Below, one piece after another: positions 49,075 to 57,279 of a DNA stretch of 64,000 nucleotides (positions are counted from its first letter, which is position 1; every line of letters begins with the position of its first letter). Source of the stretch: Pseudonocardia sp. MH-G8 (lineage in GTDB: Bacteria > Actinomycetota > Actinomycetes > Mycobacteriales > Pseudonocardiaceae); assembly GCF_002262885.1 (NCBI RefSeq), contig NZ_NKYF01000012.1:174858-238857 (forward strand), in the 5' to 3' direction. The translations under genes were made by a program, and so were the position numbers. The notes under the pieces were generated by a model, which did not search any database, was not told the origin of the DNA, and saw only the letters and a program-made list of their open reading frames with translations.

Positions 49075-50006
49075 TGCGGGACCTCCGCGTTGATGCGACG
49101 CACGTACGGCACCGCGCAGACGGCGACGACGACCATCGACAGCACGGCGACGGTGGCGCCGGTGCTCATGTCGAACTGGGTGAACGCGGTGTAGTACGAC
49201 AGCACCGGCAAGGTGTTGGTGGAGGAGCCGGGGCCACCCTCGGTGAGCACGTAGAAGAAGTCGAAGCTCTTGAACGCGTAGATCACCGTGAGGATCGCGA
49301 GGATCCACATGGTCGGGCGCAGGAGCGGCGCCACGATGCGCGCCCGCGTCATCCAGTAGCCGGCGCCGTCGATGGCGGCGGCCTCGATGACCTCCTTCGG
49401 GACGGCGAGCATCGCGCCGCGCAGGATCAGCGTGGCGAACGGCAGCGACGACCAGGCCACGACGCCGGACACCGTCCACAGCGCCGCCACGGGCGAGCTG
49501 AGCCAGGGCACCGGCCCGACGCCGACCGTCGCGAGCACGGCGTTGAGCCCGCCGGAGTCGTCGAGCAGGAACTTCCAGACGCTGCCCGCGACCAGCGGTG
49601 GCAGCGCCCAGACGAACACCATCAGCCCGAGCACGAGGTTGCTGAGGCGGCCGGGCTCGGCGAGCACCGAAGCGCTGACGAAGCCCAGCGCCAGGTTCGA
49701 CACCACCAGCACCGCGCAGAGGGCCACGGTGCGCCACAGCGCGTCCCACGTCTCGGAGCTCTGCACGGCGTCGGCGAAGTTGTCGAGGCCGACGAACGAC
49801 CAGCCGCCGACGATGTTGCTCGGTCCGACGTCGCTGACCGACATCTGGAACAGCACGGCGAGCGGGTAGAGGGCCATCGCGACCAGCACGACCGCGGCCG
49901 GCACCCCGAAGCCGAGCGGGGTGAGCGAGGACCGCGTGCGGCGCCGGGGAGGTGGGTCGCCGCGGTGTGCGGTGACGCCGGTGGGGGTGGTGACGACCTG
50001 GCTCAT
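49071..50006 (-). CDS. Sugar ABC transporter permease (MalF type)
   Basis: A 311-residue CUT1 permease with six membrane segments and the EAA loop IEAAAIDGAGYWMTRARIVAP. I chose ATG 50006 because it overlaps the binding-protein stop by four bases; an ATG two codons upstream (50012) is equally readable. Together with the MalG-type partner it makes a heterodimeric channel for the sugar captured by the lipoprotein encoded at 50003-51259. Confidence 0.89.
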   Translation of the reverse strand: MSQVVTTPTGVTAHRGDPPPRRRTRSSLTPLGFGVPAAVVLVAMALYPLAVLFQMSVSDVGPSNIVGGWSFVGLDNFADAVQSSETWDALWRTVALCAVLVVSNLALGFVSASVLAEPGRLSNLVLGLMVFVWALPPLVAGSVWKFLLDDSGGLNAVLATVGVGPVPWLSSPVAALWTVSGVVAWSSLPFATLILRGAMLAVPKEVIEAAAIDGAGYWMTRARIVAPLLRPTMWILAILTVIYAFKSFDFFYVLTEGGPGSSTNTLPVLSYYTAFTQFDMSTGATVAVLSMVVVAVCAVPYVRRINAEVPQ

Positions 50007-51259
50007 GCGCATCCTCCGCCGCCCTGCTCCCGGGCCTCGCCGATGTCGTCGATCGCGGCGCGCGCCCCGTCCTCGGGCGTCTGCTCGCCGGAGATCACCG
50101 AGCTGACCGCGGTGCCCAGCGCCTTCTGCATCGCGGCGGTGTTGGGGTTGTTCGGCCATTCCGCCGCGTCGCGGGTGGCCGCGGCGAACGGTGCCACCAT
50201 GGCGTCGTCCTGCAGCGCGGGTGCCGCCGCGGCCTGCTCGTGCAGCGGGATCGACCCGGCCGCCGCGTACACGGCCTCGCCGCTCTCCGGCGACATCAGC
50301 TGCTGCAGGAACTTCCACGCGAGGTCGGGGTGCTGCGACTTCGAGCCGATCGCGAAGCCCTCCCCGCCGGGGAACACCTGGCTGCGCCCGCCGGTCGGCG
50401 CCGGGTACCGGGCGGTCCCGTAGCGGAACCCGGCCTCCTCGACGTTGCCCAGCTGCCAGTTGCCGTTGAGGGCGAAGGCGTAGCGGCCGGTCATGAACTG
50501 CTGCCACGAGGCGTTCTGGTCCCAGGTGGCCGCCGCGCGGGGCAGCGTGTCCGCCGCGCGCCACCGCCCGATCCGCTCGAACGCCGCCGTCACCTGGCCG
50601 GCCTGCTCTGCCAGGTTGCAGTAGCCGACGTCGAGGCCCAGCAGTTGCGGGGCGAAGAGCCATGCCCCCTCGACGTCGGCGGCTCCGGAGAGCGCGACGC
50701 CTTCGTACTTCCCGCCGGCCTTCACCGTCTCCATCGCGGCCTGCAGCTCGTCGAGCGTGGTCGGGGGAGCGAGGCCGTACTCGTCGAGGATGTCCTGGTT
50801 GTAGTAGAGGCCGATCAGGTTCGTGTAGGACATGAGGTTGAAGATCCGGCCCTCGTCCTCCCACGTCGCGGTGTCGGGGAAGCGGTCCTTGTCGGCGAAG
50901 GACTCCCAGTACGGCGTCAGGTCGCGCATCACGCCGCCGGAGACGAGGGTCGGGAAGTCCACCACGATGTTGTTGGTGAACAGGTCCGGCGTGCTGCCGG
51001 TGGCGACCGACGCGAGCAGCTTCTGGTCCTGCTGGCTGCCCACGACCTGCACCAGCTCGATCTGCACGCCGGGGTTGTCCTGCTCGAAGCGCTGCGCCTC
51101 GCCCTCCAGCCACTCCAGCTGCGTGCCGTCGTAGTACTGCCAGAAGGTCAGCACGGTCGTGCCCGGGCTGCTCGCCGCGACGCTCGAGATCGCGCATCCC
51201 GACGTGGTCATGAGCACTGCCAGAGCGAGCGCCAGCAGGCGCAGGGGTGTTCGTGTCAT
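50003..51259 (-). CDS. Extracellular sugar-binding lipoprotein (CUT1 type)
   Basis: A 418-residue binding protein. A signal peptide of about 21 residues ends in TTSGC, a plausible lipobox, followed by a short linker and LTFWQYYDGTQLEWLE, the usual opening of family 1 sugar-binding proteins. Further markers are VVDFPTLVSGG and a late GGEGFAIGSKSQHPDLAWKFL. The ATG at 51259 is preceded by GGAGG; a start at 51271 lacks this. It opens the minus-strand operon, divergent from the ROK regulator, and the AT-rich palindrome at 51306-51347 is upstream of both. Confidence 0.88.
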   Translation of the reverse strand: MTRTPLRLLALALAVLMTTSGCAISSVAASSPGTTVLTFWQYYDGTQLEWLEGEAQRFEQDNPGVQIELVQVVGSQQDQKLLASVATGSTPDLFTNNIVVDFPTLVSGGVMRDLTPYWESFADKDRFPDTATWEDEGRIFNLMSYTNLIGLYYNQDILDEYGLAPPTTLDELQAAMETVKAGGKYEGVALSGAADVEGAWLFAPQLLGLDVGYCNLAEQAGQVTAAFERIGRWRAADTLPRAAATWDQNASWQQFMTGRYAFALNGNWQLGNVEEAGFRYGTARYPAPTGGRSQVFPGGEGFAIGSKSQHPDLAWKFLQQLMSPESGEAVYAAAGSIPLHEQAAAAPALQDDAMVAPFAAATRDAAEWPNNPNTAAMQKALGTAVSSVISGEQTPEDGARAAIDDIGEAREQGGGGCA

Positions 51260-51305
51260 CCGGACCTCCACGGCGGCGTGGTCGTCGCCGGCAGCCTAGG
51301 CAGGG

Positions 51306-51347
51306 TTATGTCGGTACACAAGATAATTATGGCGATTGTCGACATAA
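51306..51347. promoter_or_regulatory. 42-bp AT-rich palindromic operator between ROK gene and sugar operon
   Basis: TTATGTCG (51306-51313) and CGACATAA (51340-51347) are perfect inverted arms. ATAATTAT (51323-51330) is a palindrome with exactly the same centre (51326.5). The region is strikingly AT-rich in a genome this GC-rich. It lies between the divergent binding-protein gene and the ROK regulator. NagC/XylR-type ROK proteins bind such sites with AT-rich centres, so this is the likely operator for both operons. Confidence 0.65.
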
Positions 51348-51393
51348 TGTCCGGACGTTAGGTTGGACGGGCAGACCGAGCGGGGAGGTGGGG

Positions 51394-52602
51394 ATGGCGA
51401 TGTCCGAGCGCGGCGGCACGCCGACACCCGCGTCCGTGGAGGGGGCCGGCCAGCTCCTGCAGCTCATCCGCACCGGGCACGCCCGCACGGTCACCCAGGT
51501 GGCCGCGGCGATGGGGGTGGCGCGCTCGACCACCCTGCAGCGGCTGGAGCACCTGCAGCACCTCGACCTGGTGCGCAGCGAGCTGCGCACCGAGGGGTCT
51601 CGCGGCCGGCCCGCCGCCGTCCTCACGTTCCACCCGCGGGCCGGCGTCGTGCTCGCCGCTCACCTCGGCCTCACCGGCGCGCGCGCCGCTGCCACCGACC
51701 TGGACGGGCAGGTGCTCGCCGACCGCTTCGTCACCGTCGACGTCGCGCAGGGTCCCCGAGCGCTGCTCGACCTGCTGCAGCGCACGTTCGACGAGTTGGC
51801 CCACGAAGCGGGCGGCACCGTCGTCGGCCTGGGCGTGGGGACGCCCTCCACGTTCGAGCTCAAGGCCTACGCCCGCGGCCACGGCCTGTCGGCGCTCGAC
51901 TGGGACCGCGACCACTTCCGGGACGTGCTGGCCGAGCACCACCAGGTCCCGGTGCTGCTCGACCTGGACGTCAACATGCTCGCGCTGGCCGAGCACCGCG
52001 CGTCGTGGCCGGACGCCGAGGTGCTCGTGTGCGTCAAGGCGGGCACGCTGATCGACGCCTCGGTCGTCGTGCACGGCGTGCCGGTGCGCGGCGCCAACAG
52101 GCTCGCGGGCGAGCTCGGGCACATCAAGGTGGTCGGCGCCGACGACCCGTGCGCCTGCGGCAGCGCCGGATGCCTGGACGCCGTCGCCAGCGGGAGCGCG
52201 CTGGTGCGGCAGATGGTGGCCGCGGGCCACCAGGTCGACCACGTCTCGCAGGTGGTGCAGCGGGCAGAGGACGGGGACCCGGAGGCGGCGCACCTCGTCC
52301 GGCGCTCCGGGAGGCGGATCGGTGAGGTCCTGTCGTCGGTGGTGAACCTGCTGAACCCCGCCGGCATCTCCATGTGGGGCTACCTCACCGAGTCCGAGTC
52401 CCTGCTCGCCGGCGTCCGCGAGTCGCTCTACCAGACCGCCCTGCCCGGCTCCAGCGAACACCTGCGGCTGGCTCCCACGTCGCTGGGGCCGCTGGCCGGC
52501 GTGCGGGGCGCGGCGCTGTCGGTGATCGACGCCGTGCTGGAGCCGCGGGCCGTCGAGCAGACGATCCGCACCCGCTCCTGGTCGGTGGCCGGCCGGCAGT
52601 AG
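51394..52602 (+). CDS. ROK-family transcriptional regulator (NagC/XylR type)
   Basis: A 402-residue ROK protein with an N-terminal winged helix (TVTQVAAAMGVARSTTLQRLEHL, about 32-54) and a C-terminal ROK sugar-kinase-like domain. The zinc-binding motif is CACGSAGCLD (pattern CxCGxxGCxE/D, with Asp at the end), preceded by GELGHIKV. The kinase catalytic Asp motif DVNMLALAE is also present in altered form. ATG 51394 has GGGAGG upstream. It is probably a repressor released by a sugar imported through the divergent ABC operon, acting at the palindrome at 51306-51347. Confidence 0.86.
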   Translation: MAMSERGGTPTPASVEGAGQLLQLIRTGHARTVTQVAAAMGVARSTTLQRLEHLQHLDLVRSELRTEGSRGRPAAVLTFHPRAGVVLAAHLGLTGARAAATDLDGQVLADRFVTVDVAQGPRALLDLLQRTFDELAHEAGGTVVGLGVGTPSTFELKAYARGHGLSALDWDRDHFRDVLAEHHQVPVLLDLDVNMLALAEHRASWPDAEVLVCVKAGTLIDASVVVHGVPVRGANRLAGELGHIKVVGADDPCACGSAGCLDAVASGSALVRQMVAAGHQVDHVSQVVQRAEDGDPEAAHLVRRSGRRIGEVLSSVVNLLNPAGISMWGYLTESESLLAGVRESLYQTALPGSSEHLRLAPTSLGPLAGVRGAALSVIDAVLEPRAVEQTIRTRSWSVAGRQ

Positions 52603-52610
52603 GCGTCGGG

Positions 52611-54041
52611 TCAGGAGCTCTCCGCCGGTGGTGTGGCCGCCGCCGTCGGGTCGGGCCGCGGCGTCGTGGCGAGGCTGACCCCGACGAGGGCGAGGAGCGC
52701 GAGGGGGAGGGAGACCAGCACGCTGTTCCAGTCGAACGGCTTGTCCAGGACGAACTCCCAGCCGACCGTGGCGACGATGCCGGTGATGATCGAGGCGATG
52801 GCGCCTGCGGACGTGGCCCGCTTCCACAGGAACACGGCGAGCAGCGACGGGGTGACGACCGCGCCGTACATCGTGTAGGAGAAGACCTGGATCTCCAGCA
52901 CGCTCGGGAAGAACTCGCCGATGGCGTAGGCGAACAGGCCCAGCGCGACGATGGCGATGCGGGTGAGGAGCAGCTCCCGCGGCGCGCTGTGCTCGCGGCG
53001 GGTGAGCGAGCGGTGGATGTCGTGCACCAGGTTGCCCGCGGCCGACAGCAGGTAGGAGTTGCCGGTGGTGATGATGAACGCGGTGCCTGCCATCAGCAGC
53101 AACGCCCCGAAGGCCACGGGCAGGGTGTCGGTGGCCAGGCGCAGGATGGCCGTGTCCGGCGCGATCCCCGGGAGCAGCACGGCGGCACCGGAGGCGAGCA
53201 CGATGACCGCGCCGTAGAAGAGCACGTCACCGGCCAGGAAGCCGAGGGTGGACTTCTTCGCGATCTCCGGGGTCTGCGCGGCGCTGAAGCGCTGGTACAT
53301 GTTCTGGTCGCCGAGGATCAGCAGCAGTGTGGGCAGCACGTAGCCCACCATCTGGATCGGGCTGAGCCCGCCGCTCCAGGTCATGTGGTCGGCCGGCAGG
53401 CTCGCGGCGAGGCCGCCGAACCCGCCGACACCCACCAGCACGAAGACGAAGCCACCGACGAGGGCCACCGTGATCAGCAACGCGCTGATCGCGTCGGTGT
53501 AGGCCACCGAGATCAGCCCGCCGCTGAACGCCAGGAACACGATCACGGCGAGCCCGGCGAGCTTCGCGACCTCCTCCGGGAAGCCGGTCGTCAGGTGCAG
53601 GATGTAGCCGAGGCCGCGCACCTGCTCCGACATGATCCCGGTGTAGGCGAGCAGGATCGCGAACGCGGTGACCAGGCGCACGGACGGCCCGTAGCGGCTC
53701 TCCATGATCTCGGGCACCGTGTACTTGCCCCACTGGCGCACGCGCCGGGCCAGGAACAGGTACATGACGAGGATGCCGACCGGCGCCCCGAGGCTGTAGA
53801 AGATGCTGGCCAGCGGGCCGTAGGTGTAGGAGAAGCTGGCCCTGCCGATGATCGTGCCGGCACCGGTCCAGGTGGCCAGGAGCGTGCCGGTGAGCACCAG
53901 CCGCCCCAGCCGTTGCCCGGCGAGCATGAAATCGTGGTTGTTCTTGACCTTGCGGGCCGCCCAGACCCCGATGGCGATCATCACGGCGACGTAGGTGCAG
54001 ATCGCACCCAGGATCACGGCATTGTTGTCCACGTCGGCCAC
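52611..54041 (-). CDS. Sodium:solute symporter (SSS family)
   Basis: A 476-residue SSS-family symporter with about thirteen membrane segments. Recognisable are DFMLAGQRLGRLVLTGTLLATWTGAGTIIG at the N-terminus (the unwound first helix region) and the sodium-site segment AYTDAISALLITVALVGGF. Relatives transport amino acids, nucleobases, sugars or monocarboxylates. The GTG start at 54041 is 12 bases after the amidohydrolase stop, in one operon with it. The substrate is probably the amide or cyclic compound that the amidohydrolase opens. Confidence 0.87.
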   Translation of the reverse strand: MADVDNNAVILGAICTYVAVMIAIGVWAARKVKNNHDFMLAGQRLGRLVLTGTLLATWTGAGTIIGRASFSYTYGPLASIFYSLGAPVGILVMYLFLARRVRQWGKYTVPEIMESRYGPSVRLVTAFAILLAYTGIMSEQVRGLGYILHLTTGFPEEVAKLAGLAVIVFLAFSGGLISVAYTDAISALLITVALVGGFVFVLVGVGGFGGLAASLPADHMTWSGGLSPIQMVGYVLPTLLLILGDQNMYQRFSAAQTPEIAKKSTLGFLAGDVLFYGAVIVLASGAAVLLPGIAPDTAILRLATDTLPVAFGALLLMAGTAFIITTGNSYLLSAAGNLVHDIHRSLTRREHSAPRELLLTRIAIVALGLFAYAIGEFFPSVLEIQVFSYTMYGAVVTPSLLAVFLWKRATSAGAIASIITGIVATVGWEFVLDKPFDWNSVLVSLPLALLALVGVSLATTPRPDPTAAATPPAESS

Positions 54042-54053
54042 CGACCCTTCGCG

Positions 54054-55280
54054 TCAGTCGCCGCGGTGCGCGACGACGTCGCCCGCCTGGACCACCGTGC
54101 GCACGTTCGCGGGGTTCGCGAGCATCTCGATGTCCTCCAGCGGGTCTCCGGCGAGGACGACGAGGTCGGCGTGGGCACCGGGGGAGAGGGTGCCGATCTC
54201 CCCGGCCATGCCCACGAGCCGGGCGGCGGTCGTCGTGGCGGACCGGATGACGTCGATCGGTGCCTGGACCTCCGCACGGATGCGGAACTCCTCGTTCTCC
54301 CGGTGCTGCATGCCCCCGAGCAGGTCGGTGCCGTAGGCGATCCGCACCCCGGCGCGAGCTGCGCGCTCCAGCGCGCCGAGCCCGCCGTCCAGGACCTCGT
54401 CGATCTTCTCCCAGCTCGCGCGGGGTAGCCCGTGCTCCTGGCCCTCGCCCTTCAGCGCGACGTAGGTGACGAGGGTCGGGACGAGGAACGCGTCCTTCTC
54501 CACGAGGAGCTCGAGGGTGCGCTCGTCGAGCAGGTTGCCGTGCTCCACGCAGCGCACGCCCGCCTCGAGCGCGCGGTTGATCGCCCGGGCCGGGTAGGCG
54601 TGCACGGTGACGTACCGCTCCGCGGCCTCGGCCTCCTCGACCACGGCCCGCAGCTCCTCCATCGAGTACTGGGTGGAGGTGATCCGGTCGCCGAGCGACG
54701 AGACCCCGCCGGAGGCGTGGACCTTGAGGTGGTGGGCCCCGCGGCGCAGCTCGTCGCGGGCCGCGCGGCGCACCTCGTCCACGCCGTCGGCGACGCGCCC
54801 GGTGCCGGCGCAGCACGGGTGGTTGTCGATGAGGTTCGCCTCGACCGGGCGCTTGTCGCCGTGCCCGCCGGTCTGGCTCAGCGACTTGCCGCCGTAGATC
54901 AGCCGGGGGCCGCGGGCCAGTCCCTGCTGCTGGGCCCGCGCGAGGCCGTAATCCGCTCCACCCGTGTCGCGGACCGTGGTGAACCCGCGGTCCAGCATGG
55001 CGCCCATGTTCCGGATCGCCCCGGCCGTGACGTAGCTGGGCGGCAGGCCCGCGACGGCGGTGAGGTTGCCGCTGACCGCGATCACGTGCACGTGGCAGTC
55101 GATCAACCCGGGCAGTACGTGCGCGCCGCGGACGTCGAGCACGCGGGCGTCGCGAGGAGCGTCGAGCCGGTCGCCGACCTCGGCGATGCGCCCGTCGCGG
55201 CACAGCAGGTCGGCCGGTCGCTGGTCACCGGAGTCGACGTCGAGCACGTGGGCGTTGCGGACGAGCAGCGGTGAGGTCAA
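54054..55280 (-). CDS. Metal-dependent amidohydrolase (imidazolonepropionase/Xaa-Pro dipeptidase-like)
   Basis: A 408-residue amidohydrolase superfamily protein. Active-site elements: PGLIDCHVHV (HxH), the Lys in HHLKVHASGGVSS (likely carboxylated bridging Lys), VTVHAYPARA, VEHGNLL and the final Asp in IAYGTDLLGG. It resembles the Sgx9260/Cc2672 group, which hydrolyse Xaa-Arg/Lys or Xaa-Pro dipeptides or N-acyl amino acids. The start appears to be a TTG at 55280 with GAGGGGAC upstream; no better start is in frame. It lies before the SSS symporter gene and is divergent from the double Lrp regulator. Confidence 0.84.
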   Translation of the reverse strand: MTSPLLVRNAHVLDVDSGDQRPADLLCRDGRIAEVGDRLDAPRDARVLDVRGAHVLPGLIDCHVHVIAVSGNLTAVAGLPPSYVTAGAIRNMGAMLDRGFTTVRDTGGADYGLARAQQQGLARGPRLIYGGKSLSQTGGHGDKRPVEANLIDNHPCCAGTGRVADGVDEVRRAARDELRRGAHHLKVHASGGVSSLGDRITSTQYSMEELRAVVEEAEAAERYVTVHAYPARAINRALEAGVRCVEHGNLLDERTLELLVEKDAFLVPTLVTYVALKGEGQEHGLPRASWEKIDEVLDGGLGALERAARAGVRIAYGTDLLGGMQHRENEEFRIRAEVQAPIDVIRSATTTAARLVGMAGEIGTLSPGAHADLVVLAGDPLEDIEMLANPANVRTVVQAGDVVAHRGD

Positions 55281-55347
55281 CGATGTCCCCTCGAAGCGGC
55301 GTTGTGGTCACCCAGTAGAGGATGATGCGCTCGATCTGTCAATATCC

Positions 55348-55391
55348 GTGCTAGCGCACGCTGGATCGTTCATATCGCAGGGGTGTGCTAG
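55348..55391. promoter_or_regulatory. GTGCTAG direct repeat in the Lrp/amidohydrolase intergenic region
   Basis: GTGCTAG occurs at 55348-55354 and again at 55385-55391. The first copy is part of a partly symmetrical GTGC-TAGC-GCAC element. The region is the short gap between the divergent amidohydrolase and Lrp-type regulator and is relatively AT-rich. It is a candidate binding region for the regulator. Confidence 0.35.
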
Positions 55392-55401
55392 AAACGCGCA
55401 G

Positions 55402-56379
55402 GTGACGGACACGCTCGAGGCCGGTGACCTCGACCTGGTCGCGGCGCTGCAGATCGCGCCGCGCGCAGGCGTACGCGTGCTCGCCGACGTGCTCGGGGTG
55501 TCCACAGGCACCGTCAGCCGCCGGATGACCAGGCTGCGCGACCAGCACGGCATGCGTGTGGTCGGGCAGGTGCCGTGGTGGGTCGCGGGCGACGCGACCC
55601 CGCACCACGTCTGGATCTCCACGGCTCCCGGGCGGACGGACGCCGTCGCCACGGCCATCGCCGAGCTCGACGAAGCGCAGTTCGTCGCCACCACCACCGG
55701 CCGCGCCGACGTGTACTGCATCCTGCACCCCGCCCGGCGTGCCGCCGCGGCCGCGCTGCTCACCGCGACGCTCCCGTCGATCCCCGGCGTCGCCCACACC
55801 CACTCCGAGCTCGGCCTGCACCGGTACCAGTCCGGCTCGAGCTGGCGGTTGGACCGGCTGGGCGAGGACCGCGAGCGGCGGCTCATGGCGCACCGGCACG
55901 GCGCGGCTCCGACAGGGCCCGGACGGCTCGGCGCGGACGAGGCCGGGATCGCCCGCGTGCTCCAGCGCGACGGCAGGGCGAGCGCGGCCGAGATCGCGCG
56001 CGAGGCGGGGATGAGCGCGTCCACCGCCTACCGGCTCACCCAGTCGCTGCTGGAACGCGGGCTCGTGCAGCCGCGGATCGAGATCGAGCCGGCGCTGCTC
56101 GGCCACCCGCTGGAGGCCGTCGTGTCGCTGTCCACCTCCGCCGGGACGATGCAGGAGATCGCCACCGCGTTGAGCACCCACCCGTCGGCGCGCTACGTCA
56201 GTACGGTCGCGGGCACCTCGTCGGTCATCCACCACGGCCTGTTCCGCCACGAGGACGACCTGTCCGACTTCCTGGCGCGGGACCTCGGGCGTCACCCCGG
56301 CGTCACGCGCTTCGAGATCTCGATCGTGCTCCGCGTCCTGATGCGGTACTGGACCCCGCGCGCCGTGCCCGCTCGCTAG
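55402..56379 (+). CDS. Tandem-domain Lrp/AsnC-family regulator
   Basis: A 325-residue protein, about twice the normal Lrp length, with two successive units. First: helix-turn-helix (VLADVLGVSTGTVSRRMTRL) and RAM-like domain to about residue 150. Second: helix-turn-helix (AEIAREAGMSASTAYRLTQSL) and a second RAM-like domain to the end. Both helix-turn-helices look complete, so one chain could bind two half-sites. The start is GTG 55402. It is divergent from the amidohydrolase/SSS operon, its likely target. It responds to amino acids or related ligands in known relatives. Confidence 0.82.
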   Translation: MTDTLEAGDLDLVAALQIAPRAGVRVLADVLGVSTGTVSRRMTRLRDQHGMRVVGQVPWWVAGDATPHHVWISTAPGRTDAVATAIAELDEAQFVATTTGRADVYCILHPARRAAAAALLTATLPSIPGVAHTHSELGLHRYQSGSSWRLDRLGEDRERRLMAHRHGAAPTGPGRLGADEAGIARVLQRDGRASAAEIAREAGMSASTAYRLTQSLLERGLVQPRIEIEPALLGHPLEAVVSLSTSAGTMQEIATALSTHPSARYVSTVAGTSSVIHHGLFRHEDDLSDFLARDLGRHPGVTRFEISIVLRVLMRYWTPRAVPAR

Positions 56380-56418
56380 TGCCGAGCCGCGCGCGTCGGC
56401 AGGTGCAGGGCCATGCGT

Positions 56419-57279
56419 TCACCCGTGGCGGGCGACGGCCTCCTCGATGGCGGCGCGCACGTCGTCGGCGACGCCGGGCTGCGACATGCGGCTCGCCCAG
56501 GCCGCCCCGGTTCGGGCGGCGAGCGCCGCCTTCAGGCGTGGGATGGTCGGGCCGGCCAGGCCGACCAGCCGGACGGCCGTGGCCTGGAGCTCGTCGCTCG
56601 CGGGGCCGGGGCCGGCGTCGAGCGCGCGAGCCAGCGCGGCGAAGGTCTGCGGGAACGCGGTGGAGACGCCGGAGACCACGCCCGTGCCACCCTGTTCCAC
56701 GACCCGCGGCAGCGTCGAGTCGTCGCCCGAGTACAGCTCCTGGCCCTCGCGCAGGCACGGGGCGTACTCGTCGAGCCGCGCGGCCGCGCCGCCGGAGAGC
56801 TTCACGCCGGCCATCCCGGGCAGCTCCATGATGCGGCGCAGGACATCCGGCGCGACGTCGAGGCCGGTGCGCTCGGGGAACAGGTAGGGGTAGACGCGGG
56901 CGCCGGGCAGGGCCTCGGTCACGGTGCGGAAGAAGGCGACGATGCCGTCGTCGTCGGTGGGCAGGTAGTAGGGCGTCAGCAGGGCGAACCGCGTGATCCC
57001 GAGCGGACGAGCCGCCTCGGCCAGCCGCAGCACCTGCCGGCCGCTGGCGTGGCCGAGGTGCGCGATGACGCGCTCCGCCCCGAGGACGTCCACCGCGCGA
57101 CCGAACAGCTCCACCCGCTCCGCGTCGTCCAGTGACGGGAACTCCCCGGTGGTCCCGGCGACGAGGACACCGTGCACGTGGGGGTCGAGCGACCGGAGGG
57201 TGCCCTCGAACTCGGGGAGGTCGACCTCCCCGTCCGGCAGGAAGGGGACGGGAACGGCGCTGATGATCTGGGCGGTCAT
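56419..57279 (-). CDS. DHDPS-family aldolase
   Basis: A 286-residue DHDPS/NAL-family aldolase. The Schiff-base Lys is residue 160 in GVKLSGG, the Tyr pair is at 130/132 in VYPYLFPE, and the carboxylate loop is AGTTGEFPS (41-49). The ATG at 57279 overlaps the sialidase-like gene's stop by four bases; it is the last gene of the six-gene GntR/TTT operon. Given the sialidase-fold protein next to it, an N-acetylneuraminate-lyase-like or sugar-acid aldolase activity is plausible. The family also includes dehydratases, so the reaction is not certain. Confidence 0.85.
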   Translation of the reverse strand: MTAQIISAVPVPFLPDGEVDLPEFEGTLRSLDPHVHGVLVAGTTGEFPSLDDAERVELFGRAVDVLGAERVIAHLGHASGRQVLRLAEAARPLGITRFALLTPYYLPTDDDGIVAFFRTVTEALPGARVYPYLFPERTGLDVAPDVLRRIMELPGMAGVKLSGGAAARLDEYAPCLREGQELYSGDDSTLPRVVEQGGTGVVSGVSTAFPQTFAALARALDAGPGPASDELQATAVRLVGLAGPTIPRLKAALAARTGAAWASRMSQPGVADDVRAAIEEAVARHG

